Positions 32,807 through 42,805 are shown, counted from the first letter of the stretch. The stretch is DNA of 64,000 bases from Pseudovibrio japonicus (GCF_014651595.1 NZ_BMXE01000003.1:1-64000); one strand, 5' to 3'. Notes: a model not told the origin generated them from the sequence alone. Made by a program: numbers and translations.

Positions 32807-34843
32807 ATGTCTCACCATACGACAGATCAATCCTTTGAGGATCTGGAGCGGAAATACGACCCGGACCTTACCTTCAGAGCAGCAGGTCCCGTGCTTGCTG
32901 TTGTTGTGACAGCGGCACTCGTTGCAATGTCGCTCTACCATTATTACGCGTCCGGCTTCGGGCTCATTCGAGAGCTGGTCCATCGCGGCATTCACCTCTC
33001 GTTTGTGCTGGGGCTGGTGTTTGTTCTTTTCAGTTTCATCAAGAGCACGAGTAACCAGCCAGCACCTGCAGCGTGGTGGCGGCCCAGTGGCGTGCATCTT
33101 TGGGATATTGTGCTGGCGGTGATGGCAGTGGTTGCGGCGATGTACTTGCCGCTGCTGCCTGCGGAGGCGGTTGCCTCGCGTGTGGGTGCGCCTGCGCCGA
33201 TTGATGTGTTTATGGGCACGGTGCTCTTGGTACTGGTGCTGGAAGCCTCGCGCCGCTCGGTTGGGCCAACGCTGCCGCTGATTGCGTTGATCTTTGTTGG
33301 CTATGCCGTGTTTGGCATGTATGCGCCGGGGGCCCTGCGGCATCCGGGGGCGAGCTGGACGGGGTTGATCAACCATCTTTACATGACGAACCAGGGCATC
33401 TATGGCATCGCCATTGGGGTGGTTGCCAAGTATGTGTTCCTTTTTGTTTTGTTTGGGGTTTTGGCGACACGCATTGGCCTTGGGCAGTTGTTTATTGATC
33501 TTGCTTCGGTGATCGCGGGGCGTTATGCGGGCGGACCTGCCAAGGTCGCGATCTTCTCCTCTGCTATGCTAGGCACGATCTCTGGCAGCTCCATCGCAAA
33601 TACGGTGACAACAGGGTCGCTCACCATTCCGGCAATGAAGAAGGTTGGCTACCCGCCGCATTTTGCGGGCGCGGTTGAGGCGACGGCGTCCACCGGTGGG
33701 CAGATTACACCGCCAATCATGGGGGCGGCTGCCTTCATCATGGTGGAGTTTTTGGAGATCCCCTATCGGGAGGTGTTGCTTGCGGCATTGTTCCCGGCAC
33801 TGCTGCATTATTTCGGTATCTTCGTGATGGTGCATCTGGAGGCTAAGCGCCTTGGGTTGCGTGGTCTTTCTGCTGCTGAACTGCCGAAAGCGCTGGTGGT
33901 GTTGAGGCAGCATTGGCTCTCGATCATTCCGCTGGGCATTCTGGTTTATCTGATCATCTCGGGCAAAACACCTGATTATGCTGCGGTTTGGGGGATCACG
34001 GCCTGTGTGGTTGTTGGGTTCTTAAATCCGTTTAACCGGATGGGTCTGCGAGATCTGGTTGAGTCATTGGCAACGGGTGCAAAGTACTCGCTCGCGGTGG
34101 GCGCGGCGGCTGCGGCTGTGGGCATTATTGTTGGTGTCGTCACACTGACGGGCACGGGCTTTAGGCTGTCGTTTGTGGTGACGCAGGCAGCCTCTGATCT
34201 TGGTGGGTTCATTGCTTCTGGTATGCTGGCGGATTACCTGACGCAGAATGGATTGACGCTGTTCTTCACGCTGGTGTTTACGGCGATTGCCTGCATCATC
34301 ATGGGGGCCGGTATTCCAACGACGGCGACCTATATCATTCTGGTTTCCATTGCTGCGCCTGCCTTGGGTCTGCTGGGTGTGCAGCCGCTCGTGGCGCACT
34401 TCTTTGTGTTCTATTACGGGGTGCTGGCCGATGTGACACCACCGGTAGCATTAGCGGCTTATGCCGGGGCTGGTATTGCGGGGGCAAACCCGTTTAAGAC
34501 AGGGAACACAGCGTTCCGTCTTGGCATTGCGAAGGCACTGGTGCCGTTTGTGTTTGTTTACTCTCCGGCCCTGTTGTTGGTAACGCCTGAGTTCAACTGG
34601 TATGACTTTGCGATTACCCTTTCGGGCGCCATTGTTGGCATTGGTCTGCTTGGTGTGGCGTTCTCCGGCTATATGCTGGCAGCTCTGAATAAGCTGGAGC
34701 GGTACTGGACGGCCTTTGCGGCCATGTTCTTCGTGGCACCAGGCTTGCAGACCATGGCGATTGGCGGCGTGTTGATGCTGCCTGTTGTTGTGCGGCAGGT
34801 TGTGGCACGCCGGAACGAGCAGTTGGTGACGCAGGACGCTTAG
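32807..34843 (+). CDS. Fused TRAP transporter permease (4TM/12TM type)
   Basis: A 678-residue integral membrane protein with roughly 16 hydrophobic segments, the length expected when the small and large TRAP permease subunits are fused. Conserved pieces include GTISGSSIANTVTTGSLTIP and GAGIPTTATYIILV. It uses a sodium or proton gradient to import the ligand delivered by the TAXI receptor. It follows the receptor gene after 86 nt and is closed by a strong terminator. Confidence 0.92.
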   Translation: MSHHTTDQSFEDLERKYDPDLTFRAAGPVLAVVVTAALVAMSLYHYYASGFGLIRELVHRGIHLSFVLGLVFVLFSFIKSTSNQPAPAAWWRPSGVHLWDIVLAVMAVVAAMYLPLLPAEAVASRVGAPAPIDVFMGTVLLVLVLEASRRSVGPTLPLIALIFVGYAVFGMYAPGALRHPGASWTGLINHLYMTNQGIYGIAIGVVAKYVFLFVLFGVLATRIGLGQLFIDLASVIAGRYAGGPAKVAIFSSAMLGTISGSSIANTVTTGSLTIPAMKKVGYPPHFAGAVEATASTGGQITPPIMGAAAFIMVEFLEIPYREVLLAALFPALLHYFGIFVMVHLEAKRLGLRGLSAAELPKALVVLRQHWLSIIPLGILVYLIISGKTPDYAAVWGITACVVVGFLNPFNRMGLRDLVESLATGAKYSLAVGAAAAAVGIIVGVVTLTGTGFRLSFVVTQAASDLGGFIASGMLADYLTQNGLTLFFTLVFTAIACIIMGAGIPTTATYIILVSIAAPALGLLGVQPLVAHFFVFYYGVLADVTPPVALAAYAGAGIAGANPFKTGNTAFRLGIAKALVPFVFVYSPALLLVTPEFNWYDFAITLSGAIVGIGLLGVAFSGYMLAALNKLERYWTAFAAMFFVAPGLQTMAIGGVLMLPVVVRQVVARRNEQLVTQDA

Positions 34844-34868
34844 TGTGGCGGTTTGATTGATGAAAACA

Positions 34869-34900
34869 CCCCGCCGGAGCACCTGTTCGGCGGGGCTTTT
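34869..34900 (+). terminator. Terminator of the TRAP operon
   Basis: CCCCGCCG (34869-34876) pairs with CGGCGGGG (34888-34895) around an 11-nt loop, followed by CTTTTATTT. Its stem is nearly the same as that of the hairpin at 35445-35474 behind the next gene. Confidence 0.88.
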
Positions 34901-34914
34901 ATTTGGAGTTTGTG

Positions 34915-35433
34915 GTGTCAGAAATGCATGTGAGGAAGTTGGTTGGGACCAAGCTTCCATCAATAAAGCTTAGAGCAACGGACGGGAGTGATGTGGATTT
35001 ATCAGCCTTGCCCGGCGTTGTGGTCGTCTATGCTTATCCGCGAACAAGTCCTCCCAATGAGGCGCCGATTGAGGGGTGGGATGTGATTCCCGGTGCTCGT
35101 GGCTGCACCCCGCAATCCTGTGCGTTTCGGGATCACTTTAGTGAGTTGAAGGCTGTTGGAGCGCAGGCGGTGTTTGGGCTCTCGACACAATCCACCGCGT
35201 TCCAGTGTGAGGCTGCCGAGAGGCTGCACTTGCCATTTTCTCTTTTATCCGATGAGCAGCTGAAGCTGACGAGTGCGCTGAAGCTACCGACATTTACGGC
35301 GGGCGGTTTAGTTCTGCTTAAAAGGCTTAGTATGATCATCAGGGATGGTGCTGTGGAATACATCATGTTCCCGGTTTGTGATCCTGCGCAGAACGCGGAG
35401 GAGGTTCTCGCGTATCTGAGGCAGGCAGGGTGA
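34915..35433 (+). CDS. Peroxiredoxin, BCP/AhpC-TSA type
   Basis: A 172-residue thioredoxin-fold protein. The motif GCTPQSCAFRDHF contains Cys64 and Cys69 at the positions of peroxidatic and resolving Cys in bacterioferritin-comigratory-type peroxiredoxins, although the loop before it is longer than usual (PPNEAPIEGWDVIPGAR). It would reduce hydroperoxides with a thiol donor. A GTG start at 34915 has GGAG 6 nt ahead. It sits tightly between two hairpin terminators, so it appears to be a small independent unit with little room for a promoter; read-through from the TRAP operon is possible. Confidence 0.78.
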   Translation: MSEMHVRKLVGTKLPSIKLRATDGSDVDLSALPGVVVVYAYPRTSPPNEAPIEGWDVIPGARGCTPQSCAFRDHFSELKAVGAQAVFGLSTQSTAFQCEAAERLHLPFSLLSDEQLKLTSALKLPTFTAGGLVLLKRLSMIIRDGAVEYIMFPVCDPAQNAEEVLAYLRQAG

Positions 35434-35444
35434 AGGATTGAGAG

Positions 35445-35474
35445 ACCCCGCCGGATGCACTAGTCCGGCGGGGT
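35445..35474. terminator. Bidirectional terminator between peroxiredoxin and GST genes
   Basis: ACCCCGCCGGA (35445-35455) pairs perfectly over 11 bp with TCCGGCGGGGT (35464-35474), loop 8 nt. Flanking T/A runs are short. It lies between convergent genes. Confidence 0.8.
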
Positions 35475-35479
35475 GTTGG

Positions 35480-36199
35480 TCAGGCGGCTTGCAGTGTTTC
35501 TTCCGGGTAGGCTTCTTTGATGTGGTTGGCGTAGGCGACGAGGTTTGGGAATTGCTCGACGGTTTCCTTCCAGCGAGCGAAGGGCAGGTCGGAGAGGGCG
35601 CACAGGATCTGGGCGCCGATGGCAGCATCAGCAAAGCATGGGCGATCGCCGAGCAGGTATGGTTTGTCGGCCAGCTGGGTGGAGATGGCTTGCAGGTCTG
35701 CGCGGCCCAGTGCGAGGCGTTCTTGCCAGGTGTGCTGACCGTAGCCGTGATTATTGACCTTGGTGATGACGCTCTTGCGGGATTCGCTTGCCATGGGGCT
35801 GCGTATGTCTTCTGGAAGGGCGCCGAAGAAGTCGCGCTCGATTATGGCGAAGTTTTCATCTGGCAGCCAGCGGGTGCACACGGTCACGAAGTACAGGGAA
35901 TGTTCTGCCATGCGCACAAAGGCGTGGGCGACAGCCAGTTCATCCTCGGAGTAACCGCCTGAGAAATCGGCGTTATAGTTGAGGATCAGATGTCTTTTGA
36001 TGAATTCGGAATCGGCGATGAGTTCTTCCTTGTCTTTCATGACTGGTAGCTTGCCTTTGGGTGCGGTTTGCAATGCTGCCGGACCTTCAAGAACATCATG
36101 GGAGAGGCCTGCCATGGCGAGCAGGATGTCTACTTTCAGGCAAAATGGGCTTGCGCTGACGCCGTTCAGTTTGGCGCTGAATTTGTGATGTGTGAGCAT
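35480..36199 (-). CDS. Glutathione S-transferase family protein, metaxin/FAX-like
   Basis: A 239-residue protein with an N-terminal thioredoxin-like half opening SASPFCLKVDILLAMAG and a helical C-terminal half containing the GST-typical YLLGDRPCFADAAIGAQI. The SPFCLK opening is like metaxin and 'failed axon connections' proteins rather than classical detoxifying GSTs, so glutathione use is uncertain. The ATG at 36199 is chosen because GGAG stands 7 nt before it. It is divergent from the WYL regulator, which may control it. Confidence 0.8.
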   Translation of the reverse strand: MLTHHKFSAKLNGVSASPFCLKVDILLAMAGLSHDVLEGPAALQTAPKGKLPVMKDKEELIADSEFIKRHLILNYNADFSGGYSEDELAVAHAFVRMAEHSLYFVTVCTRWLPDENFAIIERDFFGALPEDIRSPMASESRKSVITKVNNHGYGQHTWQERLALGRADLQAISTQLADKPYLLGDRPCFADAAIGAQILCALSDLPFARWKETVEQFPNLVAYANHIKEAYPEETLQAA

Positions 36200-36314
36200 T
36201 TGCATTCTCCGCTTGTGTTTGCTGAGAGATTGATAGCAAGGTGCTCCTGACAGCATTGTGTCAGGAGTGTTTGGCACTCCCAAAATTTCTGGCCGAAACT
36301 TACCGGAGGATTTC

Positions 36315-37052
36315 ATGCGCAGGGCAGATCGGTTGCTGCAGATCGTTCAGTTGTTGCGGCGTCATCGCGGGCCGGTGACGGGGGATGCGATGGCGGAGGA
36401 GCTGGAGGTTTCTGTGCGCACGCTCTACCGCGATATTGTCAGCCTGCAATCGACTGGTGTGCCCATCCGTGGGGAAGCAGGGGTGGGCTATGTGCTGGAT
36501 GAGGGGTATGACCTGCCGCCGCTGATGTTCAACAGTGATGAGCTGGAAGCGGTGATGATGGGATTACGCCATGTGCAGGTGCGCGGGGATGAGCAGCTTA
36601 TTCGCACGGCCAGCGATGTGATTGCCAAGATTGCGGCGGTGCTTTCTCCTGAAGCGCGGGACGAGTTTATTGAAGCACCGCTTTATGCGCCGGACTTTGG
36701 CATGGAGCCTATTCCCACGGCGCATATTGAACTGAAGGACGTTCGGCACGCCATTCGCGGGCAAAACAAGCTGCGGATTTCCTATGCAGATGCGCAGGGG
36801 GAATTGAGTGAGCGCCTCATATGGCCGCTGAGCCTGACGTTCTTCGCGCAGTCACGGATGATTGTGGCGTGGTGTGAACTGCGTCAGGATTTCCGTGCGT
36901 TTCGTACTGATCGTGTGGAGCACATGGAGGTGCTGGAAGAACGCTACCGCGAGAACCGCGTGGCCCTGCGCGATCGTTGGTGGAAGATGGAAGTGGCGCG
37001 GCGGGAGAAAGAGGCGGCGGAGAAGGCGGGGTCGCAGGTTGCAATGAAATAG
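36315..37052 (+). CDS. YafY-type HTH/WYL-domain transcriptional regulator
   Basis: A 245-residue regulator: an N-terminal winged helix (RRADRLLQIVQLLRRHRGPVT, VRTLYRDIVSLQ) and a WYL domain, with IWPLSLTFFAQSRMIVAWC and RAFRTDRV as its core. WYL domains sense small ligands or nucleic acids. GGAGGA lies 5 nt ahead of the ATG. It is transcribed away from the GST gene across 115 nt, the usual arrangement for a local regulator. The C-terminus is a basic/acidic tail (RREKEAAEKAG). Confidence 0.87.
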   Translation: MRRADRLLQIVQLLRRHRGPVTGDAMAEELEVSVRTLYRDIVSLQSTGVPIRGEAGVGYVLDEGYDLPPLMFNSDELEAVMMGLRHVQVRGDEQLIRTASDVIAKIAAVLSPEARDEFIEAPLYAPDFGMEPIPTAHIELKDVRHAIRGQNKLRISYADAQGELSERLIWPLSLTFFAQSRMIVAWCELRQDFRAFRTDRVEHMEVLEERYRENRVALRDRWWKMEVARREKEAAEKAGSQVAMK

Positions 37053-37073
37053 TATTAGCATTATCAATGCTGT

Positions 37074-37385
37074 ATGTTTAGTTTTTTTCTTACTTTAGTA
37101 GCCGTCTCCCTGTTTGCTGCCGCTATCTCCGAAGGTGTTTATCTTCGTTTCAAAGTTGATGACTACTTCGAAAACAAGCGAACGGCCCATATCTTCCATT
37201 TTCTGATTGCGATGCTAGCAGGGTTTGCTGCGATGTATTATGCACTCTCGGACTTCATGCCAGCTGCATCGGAAGAAACGCGTGCCTTCAAGCGTCTTGG
37301 GTACGCGATAAGTGTTCCGGCAGCCATGTTGGGCTATGTGGTTTGTAACTTGTGTTATGAACTGGTTTGTTACCTGAAACGCTAG
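37074..37385 (+). CDS. Small membrane protein of unknown function
   Basis: A 103-residue protein with three hydrophobic helices (FFLTLVAVSLFAAAISEGVYL; FHFLIAMLAGFAAMYYAL; AISVPAAMLGYVVCNLCYELVCYL). I recognise no family. It begins 22 nt after the WYL regulator and may be cotranscribed. No convincing ribosome site precedes the ATG, so the start and even expression are uncertain. Confidence 0.5.
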   Translation: MFSFFLTLVAVSLFAAAISEGVYLRFKVDDYFENKRTAHIFHFLIAMLAGFAAMYYALSDFMPAASEETRAFKRLGYAISVPAAMLGYVVCNLCYELVCYLKR

Positions 37386-37419
37386 CATAAAGTGCGGTAC
37401 GCCGAATACCGCGCCGCTA

Positions 37420-37881
37420 TCACTGCCGGCATTTGGAGCCGGTAGTCCCAAGAGCGCTCATGAGCTTTGCTGCCATTGCGGTTTGTTCATCGTGGGTGGC
37501 ACGCGGTCTCGGTTCAAAGGTGAGGTCCTCTTCCACGATGTAGCGGCGGGAGGTGATATCCGCTTTGTCGTGCATTGGAACCAGATGCGCGTGCGCGTGA
37601 GGGATGTCTCCGCCGGTGAAGAGGAATGCCACTCTGTCTACGCCAGTGATTTGCTTTTGTACTTTGGCGAGGTGTTGGCCGAGTTGCACAACCTTGGCTG
37701 CAAGTTCAGGGGGCAGGTCATCAAAGTAGGCGTAATGCTCCAGTGGCACGATCTGAAGATGACCGGGGCGAATAGGGCCCCTATCGAGAAAAGCCACTAT
37801 CTGGTCATCCCGATAGACTTCGTAAACGCTATAGTGCTTCAGGGCTATTTTGCAAAACGGGCAGTCGGACTGTTCGGTCAT
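37420..37881 (-). CDS. HIT-family nucleotide-binding protein
   Basis: A 153-residue protein of the histidine-triad superfamily, with the hallmark HAHAHL and the N-terminal zinc-like CPFC. HIT proteins hydrolyse or transfer nucleotidyl groups from dinucleotides and AMP conjugates. The ATG at 37881 is preceded by GGGGAG that overlaps the end of the HlyD-like gene; only 2 nt separate the genes, so it is the last cistron of the exporter operon. A functional link with the exporter is not obvious. Confidence 0.85.
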   Translation of the reverse strand: MTEQSDCPFCKIALKHYSVYEVYRDDQIVAFLDRGPIRPGHLQIVPLEHYAYFDDLPPELAAKVVQLGQHLAKVQKQITGVDRVAFLFTGGDIPHAHAHLVPMHDKADITSRRYIVEEDLTFEPRPRATHDEQTAMAAKLMSALGTTGSKCRQ

Positions 37882-37883
37882 AA

Positions 37884-39080
37884 TCACTCCCCTACAACAG
37901 CTGTGCCATCCGAGACTGTATCTCCCGGAAACTGTATAACGATGTCGTTCTCGTTCAGGCCCTCTGTGACTTCGGCCATGTCCTGATTGAAGGCGCCGAT
38001 GGTGATTTTCTGGAGTTGGGCTTTGCCGTCAACAATCTTGAAGGTGGCCCAGTCGTTGCCTTCTCTGAAGAGGGCGGTCATGGGCACGCGCAGCACGTTT
38101 TTGCCGTGCCATGTTTCAATGGCGGCGCGCAAGTGGAAACCGTGGCCGAGTTCCGGGGCGGGGGTGTCCAGATCCAGAATGGTGTTGACCCGTTGTTCCT
38201 CAATGCCCAGAGCCGAGACTTTGCTGAAGCCAGCCGGATCGATGCGGCGGACGGTGGCCCGCAAGGTGTTGCCGCCCCAATCTACAAGTGTTGCCTTGGC
38301 GTCTTCTTTGATCTTGACCGCTTCGGTGGAGAGCAGATCCACAACAACTTCGATATCAGAAGGGTCGCCCAGCTCCATGAGGAGTGCACCGGACTGGATG
38401 GTTTGTTCGCTCTCGACCGCCAGATTGAGGACCACGCCATTGATGGGCGAGATCATGCGTACGGCCAGTTCCTTTGAGCGTTCTGGGTCCTGTGCGATGT
38501 GTGGTTCGATCAGGCGAGCCTTGGCACTTTCCAGGTCGCTGTTGCGCTGGGCGATCTGGGCCTCTGCGCTTTGCACCTTCGCGGCTTTCAGGGTGACGTC
38601 GATCTCCACGCGCTCCAGCTGGGCGTCAGAGATGGTTTTGGAGCGGTTGAGGCGTTGGGCGCGAACCAGTTCTGACTTTGCCAGCTTGTGCTCTGCCTTG
38701 GCGGAGGCGAGTTGGGCTTCTGCCAATGAAATGGCGGCTTTGGCGGTTTCGACGCCAGCCAGTGCCTCTGCCTTGGTGCGGGCGTTCATGAACGGGGTCG
38801 TGAGCGGGTTGATGGTGGCAACCGTTGTCTCCCCGCGGATCACCTTGTCACCTACATCCAGTAGGGACCGGTCAACCCGCCCGGCGATTGGGGCGGAGAT
38901 TTTGTAGATCTCCTTTACGCGGGTTTTGCCGCCTTCCTCAATGGTGACGGTCAGGTCGCCTTTGGTGATGAGCGCTGTTTCAACGGAGACAGGCTTTTCC
39001 TGCAAGGCCCAGACAAAGAGGAGGAGAACGAGCAGGGCGATAGCGCCATATGCGCCTCGTTTAACGAATTTACCGTTCAT
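37884..39080 (-). CDS. HlyD/MacA-type periplasmic adaptor of an ABC exporter
   Basis: A 398-residue membrane-fusion protein. An N-terminal helix (GAIALLVLLLFVWAL) anchors it; lipoyl-like (KISAPIAGRVDRSLLDVGDKV) and beta-barrel parts flank a long coiled-coil hairpin (about 110-190). It would connect the inner-membrane permease to an outer-membrane channel. It is 2 nt behind the permease gene. No TolC-like gene is next to it, so a chromosomal one elsewhere would be needed. Confidence 0.85.
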   Translation of the reverse strand: MNGKFVKRGAYGAIALLVLLLFVWALQEKPVSVETALITKGDLTVTIEEGGKTRVKEIYKISAPIAGRVDRSLLDVGDKVIRGETTVATINPLTTPFMNARTKAEALAGVETAKAAISLAEAQLASAKAEHKLAKSELVRAQRLNRSKTISDAQLERVEIDVTLKAAKVQSAEAQIAQRNSDLESAKARLIEPHIAQDPERSKELAVRMISPINGVVLNLAVESEQTIQSGALLMELGDPSDIEVVVDLLSTEAVKIKEDAKATLVDWGGNTLRATVRRIDPAGFSKVSALGIEEQRVNTILDLDTPAPELGHGFHLRAAIETWHGKNVLRVPMTALFREGNDWATFKIVDGKAQLQKITIGAFNQDMAEVTEGLNENDIVIQFPGDTVSDGTAVVGE

Positions 39081-39082
39081 TC

Positions 39083-41455
39083 CTATTCCCTCGTTTTTAA
39101 GGTTTTGATGAGATCAAGATTGCTGACACGGCGGCGCACGATGAGCGCACAGGCCAGTGCAGCTGTGAGAATGACAAAGCTGGCGATGGCGTAGGTGCTT
39201 GGTAGCACAACGAGCGGGATGCGGAACAGGTCGCTGGCAAAGCCCTGTATCATGCCTGCTGCCATGCCGTAGCCGATGAGCCAGCCCATGGGTTGTGCCA
39301 GAAGGACGATCAGGGCCATCTCCACCAAAATGACGTGGAAGACTTCCTGCTTTGAGAACCCGATGACGCGCAGGCTCGCCAGTTCGCGTCCCCGCTCTGA
39401 CAGCTGAATGCGGGCGGCGTTGTAGACCACGCCGAAGGCAACAATGACAGCGATGGTAATGTAAGCCACCAGCATGGATGTGACGCTTTCGTCCATCAGC
39501 TCACGGAACTTCTCGCGGGAGAGCATCTGCATGGCGATGCCGCCGAGGCCGGGCGTTTCTTTTACTGCATCGTACAAGTCATCGAGGCGGGTGCGATCTA
39601 CTTTGATTGCCAGATCAGAGATGCGCGGGCCGGTGGGCACAAGGGCGTTCAACGCGTCAATGTGCATGGAGGCGGAAAGGCCCATGTAGCTGGTGATGGT
39701 GCCAGCGACGCGCACCTGCCGGATAATGGAGTTGTGCTTGGTCAGCTCCACAGTGACCATCTCGCCCGGCGTTACGCCAAGCTGATTGGCAAGGTGGGTT
39801 GGCAACATGAGGCCGGTGTGCGGCATTTCGATTGCGCGTTCGTTCAGGTCAAGAATGCGGGAGAGGTTAGCGTTGGTTGGGCGACCTGTGATTGCCACGC
39901 GTTTTTCTCGGGAGCCAAAGCGCAGGATGACGGGTTCTCGTCTGTAGGCTTCTGCGGTGAGTACACCGGGCAGGCGCAGGATGTCCCCCAGAACTTCGGG
40001 TGCTTTGTCATCTGCCAAAGTGAGGCGGGCGTCTGCGGTTTCTGCTTTGTTGAAGGCCACGTTGATCATGTGATCCATGGAGTTGGTCAGGAACAGCGCA
40101 GAGACGAGCAGGGCGAGTGCGAAGGACACGCCGACGCTGGTGAGCAGGCTGCGCACCGGATTGTGCATGAGGTGGCGTAATCCCATGGTGCTGAGCTGGG
40201 ACAGGATGCGCAGGCGTCTGGACTTGAGTGAGAGGAAGCTGCGGAACCGTGGCGGGGCCGGTGGCCGCATGGCGACTGCGGGTGGCAGGCGGGCGGCTTT
40301 CATAATGGATGAGAACGCGCCTCCAAGTGCGGCAAGCAGCGAGATGGCAGCGGCAATGAGATAGAGGTCCGGGCTTTCATCAAACACGAGGAATGGGAAC
40401 GAGAAGTACTGAGCATACATCTGGGTCATCAGCTTGCCCAGATAGTTGCCTGCCACTGCTCCTATGCCGACGCCGAGGAGCGCAACGACGGAGACCAGCT
40501 TGGCGTAGTGGCCTGCGACAGACCATGAGGAGTATCCGCAGGCTTTTAAGAGGCCGATCTGCTCTCGCTCCAGTGCGATCAGGCGAGACAGGATCATGTT
40601 GACGAGGAAGGCAGAGACCAGCAGGAACGTTGGTGGCAGCACCTTTGCCATTGCGGAAAGCTGGGTCAGCTCTGCATCCAGAAACGCGTGGGATTGCTGG
40701 TCTTTGCGCTCGTATGCTCCGGTGCCGCCGTAAGGCTTGAGCAGGCGGTCGAGCTTTTCAATAACGCACGGTGTGCAAGCACCTCTGAGCAGTCTTAGGG
40801 AGATGTCGTTGGCGGCGTTCTTCATGTCGAACAGGCCCTCCATGGCGGATTGAGCCATGAAGAAGACAGCAAAGCGGCGGTCGTCGGGGACGAGATCCCC
40901 AGGCCCCAGCGCGTAGATGAACTCTGGGGAGAGGATGATGCCGGTGACTTCGAGGTTGAGTTTCTTGCCGTTGAGGGTGGCGCTGAAGGTGTCGCCGGGT
41001 TTGAGGTTGTGCGCATTGGCGAAGCGGGAATCTAGCGCGACTTCGTTGGTGCGCGAGCCTTCGGGCAGGCGGCCTGCTCTCAGGTAGAGGCGGTTGACTG
41101 CTGGCTTTCTGCCGGATGGCAGGGACAGAGCAATACCAGCGGCAGGTTCCGCCATCTGAGGAATATCCAGAATGGCAGAGCGGACGATGCGCATTTCGAC
41201 AGCGGCGACACCATCAATGGCAGCGATGCGTTCTTTCAGGTGGTCCGGTGCACGGACGGCCTGCGCGAAGATGTGGCCGAAGCGGTATTGGTCGTAATAG
41301 GTTTCCTGTGTGTGACTGAGGGACCGGTAGGCGCCTTGTGCAAGGATGAGCGTCATCACACCGCAGGCCATGACCAAAGCAATGGCGAGCACTTGCGCCC
41401 ACAGGCGTTTCAAGTCGCGAATAACTTTTCGGTCGAGGACGGGCAGGGCTACCAT
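39083..41455 (-). CDS. ABC transporter permease, FtsX/MacB family (two FtsX domains)
   Basis: A 790-residue permease with an N-terminal helix, a large periplasmic domain and two FtsX-type four-helix sets (about 275-395 and 660-780). Such proteins work mechanically, moving substrates or lipoproteins already in the periplasm instead of pumping through the membrane. CGGAGG stands 4 nt before the ATG. It overlaps the ATPase gene by 7 nt and forms the core of a MacAB-like system; the exported substrate is unknown. Confidence 0.88.
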   Translation of the reverse strand: MVALPVLDRKVIRDLKRLWAQVLAIALVMACGVMTLILAQGAYRSLSHTQETYYDQYRFGHIFAQAVRAPDHLKERIAAIDGVAAVEMRIVRSAILDIPQMAEPAAGIALSLPSGRKPAVNRLYLRAGRLPEGSRTNEVALDSRFANAHNLKPGDTFSATLNGKKLNLEVTGIILSPEFIYALGPGDLVPDDRRFAVFFMAQSAMEGLFDMKNAANDISLRLLRGACTPCVIEKLDRLLKPYGGTGAYERKDQQSHAFLDAELTQLSAMAKVLPPTFLLVSAFLVNMILSRLIALEREQIGLLKACGYSSWSVAGHYAKLVSVVALLGVGIGAVAGNYLGKLMTQMYAQYFSFPFLVFDESPDLYLIAAAISLLAALGGAFSSIMKAARLPPAVAMRPPAPPRFRSFLSLKSRRLRILSQLSTMGLRHLMHNPVRSLLTSVGVSFALALLVSALFLTNSMDHMINVAFNKAETADARLTLADDKAPEVLGDILRLPGVLTAEAYRREPVILRFGSREKRVAITGRPTNANLSRILDLNERAIEMPHTGLMLPTHLANQLGVTPGEMVTVELTKHNSIIRQVRVAGTITSYMGLSASMHIDALNALVPTGPRISDLAIKVDRTRLDDLYDAVKETPGLGGIAMQMLSREKFRELMDESVTSMLVAYITIAVIVAFGVVYNAARIQLSERGRELASLRVIGFSKQEVFHVILVEMALIVLLAQPMGWLIGYGMAAGMIQGFASDLFRIPLVVLPSTYAIASFVILTAALACALIVRRRVSNLDLIKTLKTRE

Positions 41456-42156
41456 GCAACCTCCGAGGGTTGCTTGGGGGCCTCGTTCTCGTGGGTGCTT
41501 TCGATGGCGCCGTCTTTGAAGACATAGACACGGTTTGCCATTTGCTGGATGGCGGTGTTGTGGGTGATGATTGCGGTGGTGGTGCCCAGCTCTTTGTTGA
41601 TGCGCTGTAAGGCTTCCAGAACCAGCGTGCCGGTTTTGGTGTCGAGTGCGCCGGTGGGTTCGTCGCAGAGCAGAACTTCCGGTCGTTTGGCGATGGCGCG
41701 GGCGATGGCAACGCGCTGCTGTTCACCGCCGGACATTTCCGCTGGGAAGTGAGAGGCGCGTGGGCCGAGGCCAACCAGTTCCAGCGCTTCTTTCGGGTCC
41801 AGAGGGTCTTTAGCGATCTCGGTTGTCAGCGCGACATTTTCCCATGCGTTGAGGCTGGGAATGAGGTTGTAAAACTGGAAGACGAAGCCGACGTAATCAC
41901 GGCGGTAGCGGGTCAGGTTGCTTTCGCTGAAATTGGTCAAGTTTTGGCCCATGAAGGAAACAGTGCCGGATGTGGCATTATCCAGTCCGCCAAGAATGTT
42001 CAAAAAGGTGGATTTGCCGGAGCCGGACGGCCCAAGCAATACAACCATTTCGCCTTCAAAGAGTGTCATGGAGACACCCCGAAGTGCGTGCACCTCGACC
42101 TCGTTGGTTGTGTAGGTTTTGGTGACATCTTCAGCAATGAATACTGGCGTTGGCAT
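41449..42156 (-). CDS. ABC transporter ATP-binding protein, LolD/MacB type
   Basis: A 235-residue ATPase with Walker [10 protein letters not shown], signature [16 protein letters not shown], Walker [11 protein letters not shown] and the H-loop in TAIITHNTA. It is the first gene of the minus-strand exporter operon and overlaps the FtsX-type permease by 7 nt, so the two are translated together. The 669-nt region upstream separates it from the divergent peptide transporter. Confidence 0.92.
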   Translation of the reverse strand: MPTPVFIAEDVTKTYTTNEVEVHALRGVSMTLFEGEMVVLLGPSGSGKSTFLNILGGLDNATSGTVSFMGQNLTNFSESNLTRYRRDYVGFVFQFYNLIPSLNAWENVALTTEIAKDPLDPKEALELVGLGPRASHFPAEMSGGEQQRVAIARAIAKRPEVLLCDEPTGALDTKTGTLVLEALQRINKELGTTTAIITHNTAIQQMANRVYVFKDGAIESTHENEAPKQPSEVAW

Positions 42157-42585
42157 AGGGCCCCCAACCTGAATGTGCAGCTGCGTTACACTATAGCAGT
42201 TGCGGCCACTCTACAGGCAATGATCCTGCTCAATGAACTGCGTAATTTCCCTAGGTCAAGTGTCGCAGTTTGGTAGGGTACCGACGGGCCTGCGGAAAAT
42301 CCGTTCGGGATGTCGCAATGGGGCGCAAGATTCTGGTCATGGGTATATGTTTGTGGGAATGGATTCGCGTTTTTGAGATATGTGAGAGGCAAGTCAGCCG
42401 GAATAAGGTGCGGTTATTACAAGAGAGGACAAATAATTTTCTGCTGAGCCCACGCCGGTTACACATTTTGCTGCTGTGCAGCACTGTGTATGCGGTACCT
42501 GGTAAATCAAGGATGCCCCGGATACTTTTTAATAACTCATAAATAGCTGAATCTATTTCAGAAAAAGGCGGATCTCTCGCATCCT

Positions 42586-42608
42586 ACCTATCCCTTGGGA
42601 TAGGTTTT
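42586..42608 (+). terminator. Terminator-like hairpin upstream of the peptide transporter
   Basis: ACCTATCCC (42586-42594) pairs over 9 bp with GGGATAGGT (42597-42605); TTTTG follows. The very short loop would open by one or two pairs. It may end leftover transcription or be part of a regulated leader. Confidence 0.5.
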
Positions 42609-42772
42609 GCAACTTGGAAACTCCGTAGCGTTAGCTCTTCCATGTCAAGCAAAGTTTAAGCAACCACTTGGTATCGTTTGGTAAATTTTCAACCATGGGT
42701 ACTTGTTCCCCCAGATGAAAGATGAAAGACTTTGGTCAGTGGTTGTACGTAGGTGCGATTACACATTTTTCG

Positions 42773-42805
42773 CCTTCGCCCACTTAACGATGCGAAGGAT
42801 TTTTA
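42773..42805 (+). terminator. Hairpin with T-run just ahead of the binding-protein start
   Basis: CCTTCGC (42773-42779) pairs with GCGAAGG (42792-42798), 12-nt loop, followed by ATTTTTAT. It ends only about 20 nt before the ATG at 42826, which is where an attenuator would sit. Confidence 0.5.

Noticed and set aside
38016-38907. Long plus-strand frames opposite the HlyD-like gene
   Set aside because: Antisense shadows of the adaptor gene, which has clear family motifs on the minus strand.
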